A stretch of 64,000 nucleotides of DNA from Rotaria sordida (GCA_905250125.1 CAJNOL010000809.1:1-64000); one strand, 5' to 3'; positions 43,405 through 58,192 are shown, numbered from the stretch's first letter. Translations and numbers: made by a program. The notes: generated from the letters alone by a model not told the origin.

Positions 43405-44221
43405 CAAAACTATTTTTGTCAAACGAGAGGAATCGTTAATCAAGAAAATTGAATTTCTTATTTTCTGAATAGTTAATGAAGATGTCAGCAGTTGATTGAA
43501 GTTCGAATTACATCATTAGACTTCATTCAAACTGTGAAAACTTGATATTATCGATCTCCTATAGCGTTATACAATGCAATATTCATATGGAAAACTCTTT
43601 CTTTCCTCTATCGAATAACCATATAGACGTATGACAAAATATTGTTCTTTCTCCCTTTTGCTTTTTAGATGAGATTATTCTCTTGTACGTACAAGCGATG
43701 AATATCCATGACAAAACTTTCTCACTATTGAGCTGTAAAAGTAGCGATTCATTTTTTATTATAAAGCCTTTCAAAACTCTATTCTCTGACAACTTTTATT
43801 TTCGTCTAAAAATTCAGCACAGGAGTTTTATCATGGATATCCTCAGATTGTACATACAAGTGAATAATCTCATCTAAAAAGCAAAAGGAGGAAAAAACAA
43901 TATTTTGTCATACGTCTATATGGTTATTCGATAGAGGAAAGAAAGGACTTTTATTTGATGTATATAAGTCAAATTAAAAGATCTGAATAAGGGAGATAAA
44001 CTTGCCATATAAACATTGTATTGCATAACACTATATAAAATCATTAATATCGAGTTTTGATTCAGCCGGAATAACGTCTAACGATGTAATTCGAACGTCA
44101 ATCAACTTTTGACATCTTAATGAACTATCCGGAAAGTAAGAAACTCAATTTTGATAGGGGACCGATTTGGTTGCTTTTAATGATCTTTCCTCCCCTTCGT
44201 TTGACTAGATAATTATGATTT
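43405..44221. mobile_element. About 815-bp foldback element
   Basis: TCTTTCCTCTATCGAATAAC and CATATAGACGTATGACAAAA at 43598-43640 are inverted at 43903-43945 (TTTTGTCATACGTCTATATG). Weaker pairing continues outward: AAGTTCGAATTACATCATTA against TAACGATGTAATTCGAACGT, and TCAAACGAGAGGAA against TTCCTCCCCTTCGTTTGA. No target duplication assigned. Confidence 0.75.
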
Positions 44222-47200
44222 TGTTGCTTTTTATCATCATCTAATGATGTAACATTGTTAAGCTATAGTTACAAATAAAATTTTCACATCGAACATAACA
44301 GTGGTCGGTCAAGGATTTTGAGAAAGAAGAATGATCATAGTGACAAAGGTTGTATCAGCACATTTTCCAATGTTTTCTACTAAGAAAAAAATCGAAATAG
44401 ATTTCATAATGAATGGACGATCGTCTTCCCTCTAAATCTGCCATTGAAGATCTCTGTTTCGGTCAGAACACTCGTAGATATGACAATACTTTGCTTAACT
44501 GTGTAAGCACTACTTTATAGGTAAATTTTGGTATCAGAAATATTGAATACAGGCTACGTATTGATATCAATTAAAGCGTAGTACACCAATGTTTAATATT
44601 GCTAATCAAAGTAATCGATAGTGAGAAAATGTTTCGTTCATTTCGGTAATTTTTTTTTTTGGAATTTTTCTGCTGGATGGATAATCAATTATACACAACA
44701 TATTGATTTCATCTAAATCTCATTCATCATCAATTTTCTATTAAAAAAAAATCAATGTCAATATATAATAGACATTATGCTTTAGGGTATTCTTAATTCT
44801 TGTAGAATAGCGTTCATTTTCTTTTTGTTTGTACATACATTGACCTTGAAAATGGCATCGTTAGTTTTTTATTAATTATATATGACTTGTCCGTCATTTT
44901 TCTTTCACCTTTTTGTTCGTTCTGATTGATAGCTAGTATTTTTTTTTTATTTTAAGATTCATCGGTATGTCATATGATTATATTTGTAATTGATTGCAGA
45001 TATTGTTTATTGATTTATTAATAATAAAAGTACCAATCTCTTCTACATCCATATATATATATTTGTTTATTAGAAACAAAACATAAATTACATATTGTAT
45101 ATATATATATATATTCTTTGTTGTTTTGGGCAAACTATTATTTTCTTGTTTATGTCTAAATGTCATATTTAACTGAATACATTTCTGTGCAAAAATTATT
45201 ATCACCTGTCTTTTGTAATTATTTTGTAGAATTATAATAGCATCTTAACAGACACATGTCAATATTATTAAACTCATCATATTTCTTTTTTATATATTTG
45301 TAAAGACAGTTTTCATTATAGTAATTGTCATGAATATCTAATCAATACAACATGTCATTTTATGTTCTATTTCTTCTCTATTCGACAAATGATGTTCACA
45401 TTCTATCTGTATTGATAATATTTTGATCTTATAATACTATTCTTCAAAATAAACTCTCATTTATCATTTTATATATTCATGTTGTCTCTAATTCCACTAT
45501 TCACGTCCGTATTATTATCCACCAACGAACTGACAACAAGAAGAAAAAGCAATAACGGAGGAAAAAAAAACGAAGAAGAAGAAGAAGAAAGAAAAACCAC
45601 TGAATAAGAGATTCGATTAGAAACTCGGCATTTTTTTTCTTCTTCTTCTTCTTCTCTTGTTGAGCAGCTGGCCATGTTTACCGCCATATTCTCCATTTTC
45701 TAGTCGTCAAACATACGCACATGCTTTTGGTTTTATTCATGACATTTTCTAAATGAATAAAAGGTAAATTTAGGAGAATAAAAAAAAAACATTTTTATAA
45801 ATTATAATAGACTTGAAAGACATTAGAAGAATTTTTGATGTTAATCTTTTCAAAGGTCGAAATTATATAAAATACAAAATAAAAAAAAAACTTTATGTAC
45901 TTTGTTTGACACTATAATTCAATTGACAAAATATTTAGAAAACCGTATTTTGGTTTTTTTCTTATCACAACTGATAAGACATTATCGTTGGTGTGGATTT
46001 ACCTAGAAATATAAAAAGTCAGATAGCATAAATCTATATACCAAATTATAGCCTATTATTTCATTATCTGTTTATATCATTATTATCATCTGTAAAATAA
46101 TAATAATAATAAATAGAATCTTAACTCGTGTCATGACAATAATTTTATGTAAAGATAGATGAATATGGATATTTCCTCAGATATTTATATGATAAATTTT
46201 CTTTGGTATCTCATTTGTATTTCGACAGGCACATAGTATACGACATTTATTTTAGCTGCTGTTAATAAAGACTGCAAATAAAGAGACGTGTTTTGTCCTT
46301 CACGTACTTCTTCGATTATATATGTTGTGATAGATATCCTTGAAGATCACAAATTTATATAGAGAGACAAAATGATGAGATATATATCTATAGTATATAT
46401 TGATATTTATATTTATTCGATTGAAAAAATTCAGCCACCAGAAGGTCATTGACAAAAACAAACGACAATCTTGATAGAGACAGTATATTTATAGATAATA
46501 ATATAGAATAAATATATGTGTCATAACAAGAACGGAATAGTGGGACAGAAATAGAGCAAATGAGTCTAGGAAAACAAGGAATTAATACGGAAAAAAAAAC
46601 GAAACAACACAGTCGCGTTTCTCATTTTTCCCCGTTTACTATTATTAGTTGATACTATATGACACTCTCGTCTGCAAGGTGAACCATAATGCGCGTTTGA
46701 TTAGATATATATTAGAGATAAATTATTCACACATGATTACAAACCATAGCGCCTATTACGGTTTCAATTTATCTGTTGTGATATGCTTATGTGACCGATC
46801 GATCACAACTAAATTTTACGTTTCATTGCTTACAAAGAAGTAAAAAGTGAGTGAAATAGAATTGTATATTAAAACTTGTCGATATATCATATTACATTAT
46901 TTCTAATGAATGATTCTATGTATCTCGTCGAAAACGAGGAAATTAATCGAAGATTAGGTTGATCAGTACAAACAAAACTGAGCTATGAAGAAAGAAAAAA
47001 AAAATACAACGAAAAACGAACACTTGAGAGACACAGAGACAGCAAAAGAGAGAGAGAGAGAGAGGAGAAAGACAAGCACAAATGAAGGTCGTTATATAAG
47101 AAAGAGAAACCGATGTATGTGCAGACGTATAAAATAATTTTGCATAAAAAAAACAACTTATTCATTGATTAATTTTATTTCCTTTTTTTTTTCTTGCCAT

Positions 47201-47318
47201 TATTTTGTGATCATAGCTTTTTGAGTAACATAGATTTTTCTAGGTGAAATGTTCATTCAATGTTTAACATAGAAGTTGTATTATATCAACTATTGACTAT
47301 TCAATATATATTTTAACT
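44222..47318. other. Intergenic upstream of the glypican
   Basis: AT-rich with simple repeats: TA runs at about 45050 and 45100, opposed GAA/TTC runs at 45571-45655, and a GA run at about 47046-47064. No supported gene. Confidence 0.5.
45571..45655. repeat. Opposed GAA and TTC microsatellites
   Basis: GAAGAAGAAGAAGAAGAAAG on the left and TTCTTCTTCTTCTTCTTC on the right, about 40 bases apart. They could form a hairpin. Confidence 0.75.
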
Positions 47319-50300
47319 ATGTTTATTAAATATTTTATATGGAGAATTTCTATGGTATTACTTTTTTTAATAAACATTACTAATGCTATTGGTAATTATC
47401 GAGAAAATCTTGCACAACGTCATCCATGCAATACACTCAATAGACGTCTCATACCATATATCACATGGACAGAAAAACTTGCTAATAGCCAATATAAAGG
47501 TGAGCTATTTCATTTATTTTTAATGCCTTATTTTTATCGTATCAATATTTTCATTGATAATAAAAACTAACGAAATACATCGTATATATAACTGTGTGCA
47601 CGATCCAAAAAAAAAATGTCTCCGTGTCATAATAGATTTTTTAATGTTGAAATCCCTAAAGAATATGTTACTCGTTAATCACCAATGGAAATATTATTCA
47701 GATAAAGCATATCACATTTTAGTAAGGGAATAAAAGAAGCAGAAAAGAATATTTTTTTTTTTACAATTTTATGTATGAATGTAAGGATTCAATTATTATG
47801 ATTGATCTTGCTTGTAAAATCTAAATAGACTTTTTGAAGGGTTCATACTAATCAACATTGTATGATTTCTTTTATAGAAAAAAAAACAGTTTCAACGCTT
47901 TCTTTTTTTCAAACATAGGGAAATGTATTGGATTGTAAAAAAAAAATCTTTGTATTATTTATAGTTCAAAAAGATGCTTGTGGTCAGATTGATATCGGAC
48001 CAGCATGTTGTACACATGAAATTATGAATTCTTATGCAACATCACTTGGTAATGAATTAAAAAATATACTCGATGCTGAATTGAATAACTTAACAAAATT
48101 ACTTTCAGTATCAAAACAACAAATCGATTGTGAGTAAATATTATTATTGATAAGTACAATCATTGTCTTACTGTAGACCTTCAGACAGACACTAAGTGAA
48201 AAAATTGATAGTTTACTTTTTTAAATGATTTAAATAGTATAGCACATACTCTGGCCTATAGGTTATTGCATGTCATATAAAGATCTTTGTTTCTCTTGTT
48301 AGCATTAGTCGGAACACAAAGAAAAAAAATTCTTTAAGAAATATCGCTATTAGAGAATTACGAGCCTATTTTTACTATGATTTGGAAATATAAGGAAACA
48401 ACATCCTTGAGAAAATTATATATATAATCTATAATTGCGTCTTTCATTCTATCGATTCGGAAAACAAACTTCCGCTTTTATCTATTGGGGATTTGAAAAA
48501 GAAAAATCATTCTTCTTTAGCATCGAGTGCATTTACGGAAACATGTGCTAAGTATAATAAGCTTACACAATTCACCACAAAATGCCCATAAAACTGATAT
48601 AACGTTAGTGCAAACATTGCATATATAGAGTCTAGATCTTTCATAATGATTTTTCAGCAAAAACAAAGTTTTTTTTTTCTGATTATATTGACACTTGAGA
48701 GATGATAATCAGGGCAGAACGAGTTATTTAAAGAGTTCTATAGAAATTCTTATAGCTAAAATGATTCGATCTATTTTTAGTAACATTCAATCTAGACTAC
48801 AAAATGATATATAACAAGTAATTATATTAACTACATAGACTTGAACTTCGTGAATCAGACCTGAGTCAGTTATTTTTAAAATAATATGGTTGAATTCATG
48901 AAGTTTTAGTAATTAAAACTTTTTAAAAAGTATATTATCTATAATGTAATGTGCCTATTTTACAAGAAACACAATGTTCATATAAATTCTTTATTACTTT
49001 TCTAATATCACATTTGAAAACATCTTTCATGAAACTTTAAACTATCTGCCAGCTTGTGCAATGTCTGATACTCTTTCGAATGTGATATTTGAAAAGAAAA
49101 ATTATTTAATATGCTTTTAAAAAGTTTTATTTACCAAAATGTAGCTGGTATTGTTCTCTTTCCATTTATATAAATTCAGCTTTTTTTAGAACAATTCTTG
49201 AAAAGATCGTCCAAAAACATTCTGTTCAGTATTGTATATATATATTTTTTCTTATCATAGCTTGGTCAAAAGAATACATCATGGAATTGCATCATTTAAC
49301 AGTATCATCACTTGAAACATTGTTTGGTACAAAGGAATATCGTTTAAATATTGATCATTCAGTATCAACTTTATTCAATACTCTTAGTAATAGTCATTCA
49401 TCTGTTGACGATGTATCAAAATCAACTGTGAATTTATTTAATCATCTGATTATTTCATTATATCGACGATTTATAATAAATAATGATCAAATTGTATTGG
49501 ATAATAATTTTCAAAAATGTCTTATAAATAAAGCATTTGATATAGACGCATTACCAAAACAACGTGAATTACTTTATATATTAACAAGTGCATCATCAAT
49601 AATTCAAATATTTTATACCATGCTTGTTTATATTGATGCAGATATTCAACGATTAAAAACAACAGCAACAATGAATTCAAAACAATGTATACAACGCTAT
49701 GCAAGAGAAACATTATGTCCTATATGTGTTCGTACATCATCTTCATTTAATCAAAACAATAATAATGATATCAGGAAAGTTTTATGTAAAAATGATTGTC
49801 GATATATAATTAAAACATGTCTCAATCAAACAAATGATCCTTATATGGCATTTGCTTCAATTGCTAAAAATTATTCTGATATTATAAAAGAAATTGAACA
49901 TGCTGTTATTGAACTTAAAGTGAGTACATATAATGAATACTGAAAGAAAAAGAAATATATAACTTTTTTATTCCTTTTTTTATGTTAAGCTTGTTGAACA
50001 TCTTGCGAAATTACACATTTACTTATATGACATGGTTGTTAATGCTTCTAATAGTCGACATATATATGTGGAACTTCAAAATGCTTGTTCAAATGAAAAT
50101 ACTAAATCTTTTAGTCCTATTCTTTCGTTACCACCAACTATAACTGAACGACGTGAACTTGTTTTCCAATGGAATAGATCATTACATTTTGTGCTCAAAC
50201 GAACTCAATCATCTATGGATAGTCTCAATACAAAATTTACAAAAAAGCTAATCACTGGTATTTGTTCGAATTCAAAGTATGCTATTAAGTCAGATCGATG

Positions 50301-51944
50301 CACACAAATCGATAAGCAAACTACAAAGTAAGTATATTGATCCGACATTGTTTTACATTTTATGTGAAATAATAATCATATAGCATTGCACAAGCAGAAC
50401 AGTAAATAATATGAATATATTTGTGTATTTCTATACATCGTATGTAATCGATATCATACTATATTAATGTGTATAATAAGTAGAACTAAAGCAATGTTCT
50501 ATTTAAAGTTTCTGCTTCGAAGAGGTCATGTCGAATTCTGAAGAAGCAAATAGATTTTTTGATAGCAGTGATCGTATAATTCTTGGCGTAATAATTACGA
50601 ACTTGAACCCTGAGAGACTGCTGCTCATTTGGCTTCGTGCCTAATAAAACACTGAACTAAAGGATTGTGAACCAATATTGAAAGCAAATCAATCTATCAA
50701 CATACTTTTGAATTTATTGAAACATATATTTTAAATTGGTATGTTTCACGTTCAAATCATCATTTCATTTTTTTGGGTGTATGATGAAAATAAGGCTGCT
50801 AATAAAACCGCAATGAACTCATAAATTTTATTTGATATATTCTGTAGATTCAGGTTAATAATTCTGACACCTGCCGGAAAGATGCTGTTTCCAGCTGAAA
50901 AACTCGCGAAGATGGTAAGAACTTTGAAGCAGAAATTCGGTAGTCAAATTTTTCCAGTTCTTGTGTGAATTAACCATCATCGAGTAGAGCTGACTCGCTG
51001 ATTTTCCGTCTGTACTTCATTCATCCGAAGATTTCTCTAAATTTCATCAAATCCTAGTAGAACATTTATTTATTTTTAATCTAAATGTTAAAATTATTTT
51101 CTAATTCATCTATGACATAAACTTGTGAGCATTCAATACTTAAAAGTCTAAACATATACTATAAAAGCCATACGTGCGATTTCTTCTCATACATTTATTC
51201 TGAAACATAATCCATGTTAATGTTTTTTCATACGCATCGATAAAAATCATACTTATACCGCTTGGATAGCCATAATAAGAATAACATCGAGTTTACATAG
51301 TAAACCGTATTGAGGTTACCTTGATTGTATCAAAAATCTATGAATTACAAACTGATACAGAAATTATTCTTAGGCGTCTTATAAAACATAAGATTCATTT
51401 TTACACACAAATGGATAGAATTTTGACGCAATTTTGTTTCTATATATAGCCATTTCATTCAATGGCCACTTCCACCTGTCTCCGAGTTTACATTAAATAC
51501 GCATGACGCAGAATTGACACGTAATCAACTTGATGAGTTAAAAAAAAAGCTAAAACCTATACAACAAATAATTAAATTTCTTCAACCAAAAAAAAAATAT
51601 TCATTAATACAATACATACCTGATTTTGAATCATATAATGATGATGTTAATATTATTGATTATGATACAGAATTATTACCATTTATTGAAACTGATGATA
51701 CTGATATTCATGGATCACTTAGTGAACAACTTTACAATGAAATTGATGGACAAACTACACGTATATACTTTATCTTTGATTTCATTTTCAATGAAATATT
51801 TTTTTTTTTTTGTTTTGTTTTTATTCAGGTCGATCAATTGTTACTACTAGTAAATATGTTGAAAAGAAAAAGATTAACAATGGTAAATTAATAACATACA
51901 GTTTGCCATTATATCTAATAATTGTCATCATTCATCGAATTTGA
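47319..51944 (+). CDS. Glypican (GPI-anchored proteoglycan core protein)
   Basis: Six exons: 47319-47499, 47965-48129, 49261-49919, 49990-50327, 51450-51760, 51829-51944. The GT-AG joints keep frame; the total is 589 residues. Residues about 1-25 are a signal peptide (FIWRISMVLLFLINITNA). The mature chain has exactly 14 Cys, the number conserved in glypicans, including CGQIDIGPACCTHEIM near the N-terminus and ETLCPICVR, LCKNDCRYIIKTC in the middle. The C-terminus is a hydrophobic tail after a polar stretch (ITYSLPLYLIIVIIHRI), as for a GPI-anchor signal. Expected at the cell surface, modulating Wnt, Hedgehog or BMP ligands. Odd: I see no Ser-Gly dipeptide in the last 145 residues, where heparan sulphate is normally attached, so the protein may carry little or none. 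Introns 3 and 5 are about 1.1 kb each. Confidence 0.88.
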
Positions 51945-53542
51945 CTTATTAGTCAACGAACAAGATGTAAAATGATAAACTTGTGAAATTTTATTTTTCA
52001 TTTTTGTATAGTGATATATTGACATTATCCATCCAATACTCCGTGTTTATTATTGTCTTATTTTTGTTTCTTGTTTTGAAAGTATCCGGTGTTCTGTCCT
52101 TTTTTGTATAGTAGTCTAGATATTTTTTAATATACATTATTTGTGACTTAGTTTTATCATGAAATCATAATAATTCTCAATTTTTATTCGTATAAAATTT
52201 ATCTCATGATATCATTTATTCCAATAAAAATCTTTATAAATATTAATAATAATAGAAGATTAATAATTTTTATCCTTGAAAATTTCCAGTATTTTCCTAT
52301 GATATTATTAAATTGTGAACATTTTTCTTATATCGATCTAAATTAAATGCATCAAAATTTTTCCGGCATTTACCGGATGTTCATATTACTTATTCAGAAT
52401 GCATTATAACTGTAACGTTTTTCCTGTTTTATAGCATAAGAAAAAAAAAAGTGATGAATTTTCGATATTTTAGATTACTACTTTGGGAACATCGGATGTA
52501 TAATATGGTTTAAAATAAAATACATCATATTAATTGACAGGACGAAGATTTTGAGAGAAAGAAAAAAAAGAAAAGAAATACCGGAGACGTGTTATGTAGT
52601 ATTTATAGCTCATCAACATCAAGTTATATAAACATAGTTTTCATTGGATCTCAGCTAGGCTATATGCATGTCATTAAACAATAGAAGTTTTCATGAAAAT
52701 TAAGATTAAGATAAATGGATATTTCATATGATCATACTTGATGATTTAAGAAATGTACTGATCAAATAAAAAATCATTTCTTTCATTTGTCATATGCCCA
52801 ATGACACATAGAATATTTTGTTTTGTTTTTCTTTTTTGTAAGTTTTCTATAGAAAAAAAAAAAAAACGATTTATTAGTATCGACACCACTTTTGACAAGA
52901 TTCAATTAACTACTGAAGATTAATAAATCTCTAATTAGTCAAACAGTCAGAAAAAAAAAACGTCTATTAGATTGGTTAACAACACAACACTTTATCATAT
53001 AGAGTATATTTATTGTATCCCCTTAGGATACAATATTTCGGGTCGATACGACTGACATTGATTCTTGTAGTCGCGTATAATTATCTTTTGTTCAAAGCGT
53101 TTTCTCAAAGAATATATTGTAAAAAAGTATTTTCTATATATTATAAAATAAAGCTGATCATGTAGAAAAAAAAAAAAAAGTGACAATAATGAGTTTTAAC
53201 TCAAATTAATTGCTCTAGAGCTTAGAAGATAATATACAGTTAATTAATGTGGAAACGCAATATGCAAAAACATTATAATCGCAAGTTGTTATTTATTTAT
53301 ATTTATTCGGATGTAGGTCATGTCGACCTTTTATACCGGCTAATAGCTTGTCACAGCTGCGAACAAAAAAAGAATCATTATTTTTTTTTTAGACATAAAC
53401 TCAACACATTAAGAATAAATACACAAAAGATTTGTTTTTTAAGAAAAGAATTGAATAGACATATATGTAAATGGAATATGATTCATTCGAGATTTTTTTG
53501 TTGTTGTTTTTTGTTTTCGTCAATCTTTGAAATATTTGAACA
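51945..53542. other. Glypican 3' flank and intergenic
   Basis: AT-rich, no gene recognised. An AATAAA-like word (TTCCAATAAAAATC) near 52220 may be the glypican polyadenylation signal. Confidence 0.45.
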
Positions 53543-54774
53543 TTATGGTGATTTTATTCGTAATCGTTTAACAGTATCAACATGATGTGATTTACGTTTT
53601 GTTGATGATGATTTCTTTAAAGTAATCATTGTTTGTTCATATGGTAAAAAATTTTCTCGATTATCATTCTGAATGTATGTAGGTAGATATGTATTTGTTG
53701 TTGAAGATATTTTAATAAATGAATGAAGTAAATCACATAAATGTTTACGTGATTGTAAAAATGTCGAACGAATTAATGAAGTATGATGTAGAGATTCATA
53801 ATAACGTGGTGATTGTAATTTTTCTAGAGATATTTGCATAATACGTATACAATAATATAAATCATCCATTTGATTTTTTTTTCTGATCTAAGAAAAAAAA
53901 GAAAGAAGAAAATATTTTCTTTATTCATGTCAAAATACTACGTATAATATTCTTTTCTTTTTATAGATATGAATATATAAAAAAAAAAAGAGTCGTGTAC
54001 TTTGCCACACATATAACACAGAAAAAAAAAGCATCGTCTATTGATAGTAATACTAGATATACGTCATTATTCTTCTTTTCATTCGGTCTTTCCGAAAAAG
54101 ATTTTGTAATAGAAATAGGAAGCAAAAAGAAGTCTTTCCCCTTTTCTCTCTTCTCGTTTTTTTTTTTCTTTCTTTTCTACATCGATAAATTCTGAATCGG
54201 GTTATATCAATAATTATAGAAGAAAAACAAATTTTTTTCGTTTGAAAAAAAAAACCAAACAAGAATTCAGTCAATATTAAATATACTTGACATGTTTTGA
54301 AAATTAATAATATACGAGAATAAAATATTTTCTTCATTGTGATTAAAATCAAAATGGAAGTTTTTCTTTCTGCACATGACAAACAACAAAAAAGAAAAGA
54401 AGTAAATTGATTACATTCATCGCAATTATTTAGACGTTGTCTTGTTTAGTATGCCATAGTAAACAAAAAACTTACTTTCTCGCATTCTATTTTGTTGTAA
54501 ATAATATCTAAAATTAAATACATCTTCCGGCTATGTATCGTTGATATCCTGTTTTGAAGTTTGAATCATTGTCAACTATATTTAGATTAAATGATTATTT
54601 GAAAAACTCAATGTTTTCATTTGTCTTATGAAAATATTTGTAATAAACACAAATATAAATAAAATCTATCAAAATGAATACTTGCAATGTTTTCTCTTCT
54701 TTATTATTATACTTGTGAATAAATATATGTTCTCTGTTCATCTCGATTTCTGATTCAAATGAATTATTAGACAT
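53543..54774 (-). CDS. Small protein, possible SERTA domain
   Basis: The last exon, 53887-53543, is well supported: polypyrimidine plus CTTAG acceptor, 114 codons to TAA, codon use like WAPL. It encodes LYYCIRIMQISLEKLQSPRY, then SLIRSTFLQSRKHLCDLL, and ends with a basic tail TKRKSHHVDTVKRLRIK that could be a nuclear signal. ISLEKLQ followed by a hydrophobic-Arg-Ser stretch resembles the SERTA motif of SERTAD/CDCA4 transcription co-regulators. A matching first exon may be 54774-54682 (MSNNSFESEIEMNREHIF, donor CAA|GTATTC, phase 0), which would give 145 residues and an intron of about 794 nt. The first exon is a guess; the domain call is tentative. Confidence 0.5.
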
Positions 54775-57700
54775 TGACAATAATAACAAAAAGAGCGAGA
54801 AAAAGACAGAAGATAAATTTATATTATAGTTAGCATATGTATGCGTGCATGCAGCTCATTGATTATGCACCTACCGTCTTTGTCTACACAATCAACTACT
54901 TTTCATCTCTTTTTCTACTTGCATTATGGTTTTTGTGTGCTTCCTGAAAAATTGTAACATGCAAACTCAAAAAAAAAAAAAAAAAAAAGAAAAAGAAAAA
55001 AGAATAAGTCTTTTATTTCTCACCAACGATAAAACTGATATTCTAATGAGTTCACAAAAGACACAAATAGTTTGCTTTTCATTAATAATGAATAATAAAC
55101 CAAAAAAAGAAAAAGAAAAAGAAAAAAGTAACTATTTATTCATCTGTAAAACGTCAGAGTACTTTATCTGATAAAGCTCAATATCGATAATGATGAAGCA
55201 TGAGACAAATATGAAAAAAAAAATAGAATCAATGAATACTTCAATTTATTTGGTAAATGTCATCATTCAATATTGTCACTCCACGGGGAGAAAGAAAAAG
55301 AAGAAAAAGACATCAAAACAATGTCTATGCTCATTGCATTTGGATTATTAAGAGTATGCGTATGTTCGTTGTTTGACAATATTAGTAAGTTTATACGACA
55401 GATTATATGAATCAATCAATATAGATGCATATCGAATATGTACATACGAATATATTAAACAATATTTTAAATGTTTTTATTTGATAGATTATCATGCTGT
55501 CAATTATAATTTTATATTAAATGTATGATAATGAAAAGATGATTTGTTTTTGTTTTTTTTTTGAAAATATCTTTTATAAATTAGGAAATTTTCCTGATTA
55601 ATTGACAATATAAGTAACTTGTCGAATACATAAGTTTTACTAATAAAACGATTATTTTACATTAATATGAATATTTCACTAAGCACCTAAATATATAGAA
55701 AGTAATTGGAATATTTAATATAATAAAACAGCAATAGAACGAAAAATCAAATCTTTTTTTTATTTTTAATATGATCGGTTTCAATCAACATACTCATAAA
55801 TGCAAAAATATAGTGATCCAAGTAAATTAACAAAAATATCTAATCATATATAAACTTGTTATGTTATTTGATTGTGTACAATATTGTTATGTTTGTCAAC
55901 ATAGTTCTAATGATTAATTAATAAAAAGAAATATGATTGTTGTATATTTCATTTTCTTTTAGAAACTTAAAAGAAATTTTACTTACTGTAAATTCTTACT
56001 ATTAAATATTTTATTAACATAAAATGTTCAACTCTTTGAACTTTAACATTAAACATCGCACTTGATGGTTGAAATTTATGGAGAATTTCAAACAAAATAG
56101 GAAATATCCACTATTCATTTGGCTTTGATTGTTTACAAGGTTGATTTTTCTGCATAAGTTTTTTTTGAAGCACTAGACATATGTAAAAATGTTCATTCTT
56201 TTAGCTGACTATTAATTAAAAAGTAATTAGCGAATATTTCTCTAACCATATGAGAATGATGAAATTTTCAGCAAGATCAGATTGCAAAAAAACCGGATAT
56301 CTAGAAATTCTAAACAAAATATTTATCTTATCATTCTCTAGGAAATTCTGAAGAAGGATGTATACCATTTTGAACTTTTCATTCGATTATAAGAGCATTT
56401 TTTGTTTTAGAAAAATCTAAGTATGCTCAGAAAACACTTTGGATAGAGTTATTTTAACCTTAGAAATTGTCAATAGATTGTAGTATATAAAAATTAGTTC
56501 TAGGGTAGTTCTATTTTTGCAACGAATGATTTTGCCCTAAAGTATACTTTTATTTGCGGATAGATAGCTTTGATAAAAATAACTTATTGTTCATTTTTCA
56601 TAAACATCTAATCTACAATGAAAATATTTCTATCAAATTAATTTTAATTACATATTTCTAGATTATTTGTAAGCATTTCAAATCATGTCTTCTATATTGA
56701 ATATTCAAAATGACAAAAATTCAATTTGTTTTATATTAAAATAAATCTTATTGTAAAGTAAATGTTCATTCTCATGTTGTGTTATTCATACTATATATTT
56801 TCACTTCATTATACTCAAGAAAAGACAGATATCTATATCAACGGCTATCACAGAACGGAACATTTATGATTCTATTAAAACTTTGAAGTCTTCTTTATCA
56901 TGGTGAAAACAAAAATTAGCTCTATAGAGTGGAAATATTCGAATCTTCTTATCGTAGAGCTACTTATGAACTACCGTGCATTATATAAATAATAAATAGT
57001 AGTTCAAGAGATTTAGTTGCATCATTACGAATTAAGATAAACCTTAAAGTCTCACTAAATCTATAATTGATACCGTCACTGTTCGCTTTTTTTTAATGCA
57101 AACTGAATGAAACGCGCATAGGATATCATTGTCAAGCTGGAAAAGATACTGTCTTATGATGCCTAGTGTGAGCATTGAGATGGTTTAAACTATTCAAGAT
57201 TGTCTGAAAAAGTAAAATTCTTGATTCAAGTATAAAAATGAAATTTCTAGAAAAATCATATCTTGTCGAATCGCATTATCTTATTGAATATTTCAAATTC
57301 AATTGATTGAACGTATTTTTTCCAAGACTAAATCGAGTAGATCTCAAAATTTTGTGCTCATTATACAAAAGGCTACCATCAATTCCAGAAGCAAGAGTAC
57401 AATTAAAAAAACACATTTCAGATCAGAATATGAAATCTTTCAAAATCGCTTTTTGATGGTTTGATTTCAACTTTAAAGAACACGATCTAAAAGAAGTGTT
57501 AAAGTATAGAGAGTAGAAATTTGCATTCTCGCACAGACCATAATAGACGTTATTAATTTTATTGCATTTCTGAAGAAATATACTATGATTAATAAGAGCA
57601 ATTATATGATATTTCACATTTTAACTTCCAGTAACAACTTTTTTTTCTGTAAAATTTCTCAGATTGTTATTATTAAATACCCAATTAACATTAAATGAAT

Positions 57701-58137
57701 ATTATGTTCTAAAATAAAATATTTATGATTTTAAATTATAAAATAAGTATTTATAATAATCTTTTCTAAAGAAGCCAAAAAAAAAAGAATTATATTTTAT
57801 ATAATCTATTTATAAAACTAAACAGATATATAATAAATAAAATCTCAATATTAACATTTTTGTTGTATTTTATATTTTTTATCAACTAGTGTCAGAATAA
57901 ATATTAGATTTATTACATTTGAAATTTACATTTGTATTTAACTTTTTTTTTAATAAATCAAAAATAGAAATAAAATCATATATATCATTAAAATATTAGA
58001 AATCATAATAAAAGAATTAAGCATTGTTGGAAAAAAAAATCAAATTGGTAATATCCAAAATTGACGCAAAAACGATGCGTTTATAGTTTGTTCTTCGTTC
58101 TTCCTCTTCATGATTTTACAATCGCAAACATATGAAT
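54775..58137. other. Intergenic, no gene recognised
   Basis: AT-rich with A-rich runs. One dispersed-repeat copy near 57481-57525 (see 38461-39126). Confidence 0.5.
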
Positions 58138-58145
58138 GACGTCAG
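58138..58145 (+). promoter_or_regulatory. CRE-like site TGACGTCA
   Basis: A perfect palindromic octamer, 65 bases before the TATA box of the micropeptide gene. The same site and spacing are found at 41 kb on the other strand. Confidence 0.65.
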
Positions 58146-58184
58146 CAAATATAATAATAAACAATCCAATCTTACCTTAAATAT

Positions 58185-58192
58185 TCCAACTA
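58185..58192 (+). promoter_or_regulatory. TTCCAACT box
   Basis: 18 bases before the TATA box, as at 41498-41505. AATCTTA a little upstream is also shared. Confidence 0.6.

Noticed and set aside
45469..45696. Open frame rich in Glu and Ser runs (-)
   Set aside because: It is created by the opposed GAA/TTC microsatellites; no splice context and no plausible protein content.
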